Shown: piece by piece, positions 61,089 to 64,000 of the stretch
Position numbering within the stretch: position 1 is the first letter of the stretch
How the letters are laid out: each line of letters opens with the position of its first letter
Origin: Porcincola intestinalis
Lineage (GTDB): Bacteria; Bacillota; Clostridia; Lachnospirales; Lachnospiraceae
Length of the DNA: 64,000 nucleotides
Assembly: GCF_009696445.1 (NCBI RefSeq)
Contig: NZ_VULZ01000008.1
Coordinates: forward strand, 62,001 to 126,000
Direction: 5' to 3'
The notes under the pieces: generated by a model
Seen by the model: the letters and a program-made list of their open reading frames with translations, nothing else
The model's database searches: none
What the model was told of the DNA's origin: nothing
Made by a program: the position numbers and the translations under genes

Positions 61089-62276
61089 GTGAGCAATGAT
61101 GAGACGATAGAGAGAAGACAGGCTGCCGCGCGACGGTCTGATGTGGTTGTGCTGACGGCGTGTCCGGACTACAGTGAGGAACATGCAAGGGCTGCCGTGT
61201 GCAGCGCGCTGGAAAAATGGCCGGGCCTTTCAGGGATCGGGCCGGGCGTACGGGTTGCGGTGAAGGTCAACCTGGTAACGGGCGCATCACCGAAGAAAGC
61301 TGTGACGACGCACCCGCAGCTGGTGACGGAGCTGTGCCGGCAGCTGACCATGCGCGGCGCTGAGGTGACGGTAGGAGACAGTCCGGGCGGCCTGTTTACA
61401 AGGGAAGCCCTCAGGCGGGCGTACCGCGAATCGGGCATGGAACAGATTGAGCAGACTGGCGCAAAACTGAATGATGATATAGAGACGGAGAATGTGACAT
61501 ATCCGGGGGCAGCGGCCGCGCATGTCTTCAGCTGTACATCCTGGCTGAGAAAGGCGGATGTGATCATCAACTTTGCAAAGCTGAAATCACACGGGATGAT
61601 GCGTCTGACAGCGTCGGTCAAGAACCTGTTCGGAGCTGTCCCGGGGACGACGAAGCCGGAGTACCATATGCGGTTTCCAAACGAGACAGCCTTCGCCAAC
61701 ATGCTGATTGATCTGAACGAGGCACTCCAACCGGCACTGAATCTTGTCGATGCAGTCGTCTGCATGGAGGGAAATGGACCGACAGCCGGATCACCCCGCC
61801 CGCTGGGCCTGGTTCTTTCATCGGAAAATCCTTACAACCTGGACATGATCTGTGCAGAGCTGACTGGCATGCGTCCTGAGGATGTACCGACAATTCGCTG
61901 TGCAGCCAGCCGCGGACTTGGGCCATCCGGGCTTCAGGAGGTTGAGATTTCAGGAGAGCGGCCGAAACAGTGGAAGCTCACCGATTTCCGGCAGGCAGAC
62001 GGCGTCCGGGTTACATTTACAGGGAATGGCGTGCTTGGCCGCCTGCAGGAGGCCATTTTCAGAAGTGCAATGCAGCAGATGCCCAAGGTACATCCGTCCG
62101 AGTGCATCGGCTGCAGGAAATGTTTCAACGTCTGTCCGGCCATGGCAATCACGATGGTGAAAGGAAAGCCAAAGATTGACAGAAAACGATGCATTCGCTG
62201 TTTCTGCTGCCAGGAATTCTGCCCAAGGGGCGCGATGAAAGTGCACCGCACGCTGCTGGCAAGGCTTCTTCAGTAA
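61089..62276 (+). CDS. DUF362 protein with two-cluster ferredoxin domain
   Basis: A 395-residue protein. The N-terminal DUF362 domain spans about 1-310 (VRVAVKVNLVTGASPKKAV, VTVGDSPGGLFTREALRR, VIINFAKLKSHGMMRLTASV and LVDAVVCMEGNGPTAGSPR). The C-terminus carries two [4Fe-4S] motifs, CIGCRKCFNVCP and CIRCFCCQEFCP, in the order of bacterial ferredoxins. Such proteins often accompany redox or metallocofactor gene sets and are candidate electron donors. Here it is the last gene of the twelve, 64 bases after hydE. The start is GTG 61089; TAGGAG lies 12 bases upstream. ATG codons nearby lead quickly to stops. Confidence 0.9.
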   Translation: MSNDETIERRQAAARRSDVVVLTACPDYSEEHARAAVCSALEKWPGLSGIGPGVRVAVKVNLVTGASPKKAVTTHPQLVTELCRQLTMRGAEVTVGDSPGGLFTREALRRAYRESGMEQIEQTGAKLNDDIETENVTYPGAAAAHVFSCTSWLRKADVIINFAKLKSHGMMRLTASVKNLFGAVPGTTKPEYHMRFPNETAFANMLIDLNEALQPALNLVDAVVCMEGNGPTAGSPRPLGLVLSSENPYNLDMICAELTGMRPEDVPTIRCAASRGLGPSGLQEVEISGERPKQWKLTDFRQADGVRVTFTGNGVLGRLQEAIFRSAMQQMPKVHPSECIGCRKCFNVCPAMAITMVKGKPKIDRKRCIRCFCCQEFCPRGAMKVHRTLLARLLQ

Positions 62277-62303
62277 GCGGCGGGGATATTGGATGCGGAG
62301 CCA

Positions 62304-62329
62304 GAAGCGCTGAGGAAGGTCAGCGCTTC
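62304..62329. terminator. Bidirectional hairpin at the end of the operon
   Basis: GAAGCGCTGA (62304-62313) and TCAGCGCTTC (62320-62329) are perfect 10-base arms with a 6-base loop. It lies between convergent genes and overlaps the last codons of the CDF gene. No strong T-run is visible on either side, so termination efficiency is uncertain. Confidence 0.55.
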
Positions 62330-63507
62330 GCCATCGTAACGGTGTAATCGGTATCCACATGGATCACCACTTCATACTGCGTGCCGATCCGGCGATGAAC
62401 CTCGTCCTCAATTCGCTTCTGCAGCTCGTCGTCTGTCAGCTTGAATCCAAACGGAATGACGACGTCAAAGATCAGCTTCGGGCGTTTTTTCCCGGGAACG
62501 ACCCGGAAGTCGTGCATGGTCAGATACGGCGCGATGCTCTGCAGAATCTGGTAGAGCTCATCCCGCAGTGCAACGATGTGCGGGTCGTCTGTGATAATCG
62601 GATCCATATGGATTGTCACCAGGCAGTGAAGCTTCGATTCCAGGTCTTCCTCGGCTTTATCGATGATCTCGTGAAGTTCCACAATGTTTCCGCTTGCCGG
62701 GACCTCGGCATGGAGGGAGACGATCCGCTTCCCGGGTCCGTAATCATTGACAATCAGATCGTGGATGCCTGTAATCTGGTCGCTCTCGTTCGCCATGATA
62801 TCCCGAATCTCCTGTACAAATGCCGGATCCGGTGCCTGCCCGAGAAGCGGGTTAAGGGTATCCCTGGCGGACCCGATGCCCTGGTAGGCAATGAAGCAGG
62901 CAACCAGCAGACCGCAGATGCCGTCCAGCAGGGTCAGTCCGGTCAGATGGATGGCAATGGAAGCGATAAGGACAACGGAAGTCGAAACACAGTCGTTGGT
63001 ACTGTCTTTGGCGACGGCTTCAAGAGCGACCGAATGAATGCGCTTTCCTGTTGCTTTGTTATAGAATGCCATATAGCACTTTACAAAGATGGAACCGATC
63101 AGGATCACAAAGACCAGCCAGGAGAAAGAGATTTCCTCAGGGTGAATCATCTTTGCAATCGAATCACGGGCAAGCTCGAACGCCATGACAATCATCATGC
63201 ACGAAACGACGAAGCCTGAGACATACTCGGCTCGTCCATGGCCGAACGGGTGCCCGGGATCCGCCTGCCTTTTCGAGATCGAAAAGCCTGCCAGTGTGAT
63301 GATGGAGGAGGCAGCATCGGAAAGGTTGTTCAAGGCGTCCGCCACGATTGCAAGAGAACCGCTGAAAAGACCAGCCAGTCCTTTTCCGGCAAACAGAAGC
63401 AGGTTCAGTATGATACCAACCGTCCCGCAGAGCATTCCCCAGGCATTGCGCTGTTCATCTTCACTCATGCCGCTCTTGATGAAGAAGCGAGAAAACAAGC
63501 GTACCAT
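62320..63507 (-). CDS. Cation diffusion facilitator family transporter (copy 2)
   Basis: A 395-residue CDF protein. The N-terminal domain has helix 2 VADALNNLSDAASSIITLAG, the loop DPGHPFGHGRAEYVSGF and helix 5 KDSTNDCVSTSVV, with Asp/His/Asn placed for metal binding. The C-terminal part includes a cytoplasmic domain (IHDLIVNDYGPGKRIVSLHA, HCLVTIHMDP). It exports a divalent cation by proton antiport; Asn and Asp at the metal site hint at Mn or Fe/Zn but do not settle it. ATG 63507 is chosen, with AAAGGGG about 11 bases upstream; TTG 63528 is open in frame. It is convergent with the nitrogenase-like operon. Confidence 0.9.
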   Translation of the reverse strand: MVRLFSRFFIKSGMSEDEQRNAWGMLCGTVGIILNLLLFAGKGLAGLFSGSLAIVADALNNLSDAASSIITLAGFSISKRQADPGHPFGHGRAEYVSGFVVSCMMIVMAFELARDSIAKMIHPEEISFSWLVFVILIGSIFVKCYMAFYNKATGKRIHSVALEAVAKDSTNDCVSTSVVLIASIAIHLTGLTLLDGICGLLVACFIAYQGIGSARDTLNPLLGQAPDPAFVQEIRDIMANESDQITGIHDLIVNDYGPGKRIVSLHAEVPASGNIVELHEIIDKAEEDLESKLHCLVTIHMDPIITDDPHIVALRDELYQILQSIAPYLTMHDFRVVPGKKRPKLIFDVVIPFGFKLTDDELQKRIEDEVHRRIGTQYEVVIHVDTDYTVTMAKR

Positions 63508-63657
63508 AATGTCAAAATCCCCTTTCAAAGCAGAACCGAAATAGCCCTATTTTCGGGACATCGTACGTCTCAACAGCGGGATTAGTCAACTGCAATCGTA
63601 CAAAGAATCCCGGGAAATCAGGATGTGAGCGCAGCCGGTTCTGCCTGTATGGAATGC

Positions 63658-64000
63658 TTATCGGGGCACGTTTTTCTCCAGGTAACCGATGAAGTTCCGT
63701 TCTGAATCAGTCAGGCTCCGCCTCTTCTGCCAGACAATGTAAAAGTGACGGCTGATGTCTTCATGCATCTGATAGACGAGAACCTGTCCGCTTCCGGCCA
63801 GATCCCGGACAGAACAGGCAGACATCATTGAGATACCCATTCCGGAGACGATCATCTTGCGGATCGCCTCCAGATCGTTGGCACAGGCAGCGACATGCAG
63901 ATCCTCCTTGTGAATATGGTGACGTTCCAGAAAACGATCAAAGTTTTTCTGTGTTCCGGAGCCGGATTCACGGAGAATGACAGGTTCCTGGAAAAGCTGC
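63658..64000 (-). CDS. LysR-type regulator, effector-domain part, runs off the window
   Basis: The minus-strand frame enters at base 64000 and ends at 63658, giving about 113 C-terminal residues. Visible segments are EPVILRESGSGTQKNFDRFL, LHVAACANDLEAIRKMIVSG and MGISMMSACSVRDL, the effector-binding fold of the LysR family (the EPVILRESGSGT motif is typical of the CysL/YeiE branch). The DNA-binding domain lies outside the window. It may regulate whatever lies to the right; the window does not show it. Confidence 0.88.
   Translation of the reverse strand, partial: QLFQEPVILRESGSGTQKNFDRFLERHHIHKEDLHVAACANDLEAIRKMIVSGMGISMMSACSVRDLAGSGQVLVYQMHEDISRHFYIVWQKRRSLTDSERNFIGYLEKNVPR

Overview
The window looks like the chromosome of an anaerobic, low-to-moderate complexity Bacillota, most likely a GC-rich member of Clostridia (Lachnospirales-like). 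This is inferred from the genes: a DUF3793 protein beside a short flavodoxin, ATP-type PEP carboxykinase, DegV, many MATE exporters, HydE/HydF, strong AGGAGG-type Shine-Dalgarno sites and occasional GTG/TTG starts. No rRNA, tRNA or CRISPR array was seen.

Layout. 1-660: the 3' end of an HD-domain gene and its terminator. 660-5540: an AT-richer, partly decayed island with a LysR regulator, a divergent small-protein/hydrolase/acetyltransferase operon, a broken FMN reductase, a broken DUF4143 ATPase and a GNAT acetyltransferase. 5580-6754: a flavodoxin/DUF3793 unit behind a good promoter with an overlapping dyad. 6768-14748: core and accessory genes (lactate-dehydrogenase-like enzyme, secreted nuclease, DegV, glutaredoxin, a glutamine amidotransferase broken by an 8-bp repeat expansion, a zinc-ribbon protein, a MerR regulator with a 19-bp-spacer promoter and a three-repeat secreted protein). 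14749-18960: a strongly AT-rich island with two unknown exported/anchored proteins, a possible transposase remnant and a toxin-antitoxin pair. 19034-29325: four MATE exporters interspersed with a histidine phosphatase, trmD, asparaginase, a cation exporter and a 32-residue membrane ORF. 29581-46690: housekeeping (Nudix-GNAT fusion, GntR, proA, pckA, glgX-type debranching enzyme, mnmA, uvrB, uvrA, serine acetyltransferase, cbiG, trmL).

47021-62276 is the most unusual part: twelve co-directional genes. They encode a NifH-like ATPase, a first pair of nitrogenase component-1-like proteins (D1, K1), HypF, HypC, HypD, HypE, a second D/K-like pair (D2, K2), HydF, HydE and a DUF362 protein with a two-cluster ferredoxin domain. 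The Hyp proteins are those that build an Fe(CN)2CO unit, without the nickel proteins HypA/HypB. HydE and HydF are H-cluster maturases, but HydG, which normally supplies CO and cyanide, is absent from the window. No hydrogenase subunit is present. The simplest reading (inference) is a nitrogenase-like, ATP-driven reductase system that makes or uses an iron-carbonyl/cyanide organometallic cofactor. Its first gene sits behind a good promoter, a leader of about 165 nt and a hairpin that both resembles a terminator and contains the Shine-Dalgarno site.

62320-64000: a second cation diffusion facilitator and the 3' part of a LysR-type regulator running off the window. Several proteins here (UvrA, K1, K2, HypF, HydF, MnmA, asparaginase) carry extra low-complexity linkers, and short tandem repeats recur between and inside genes.
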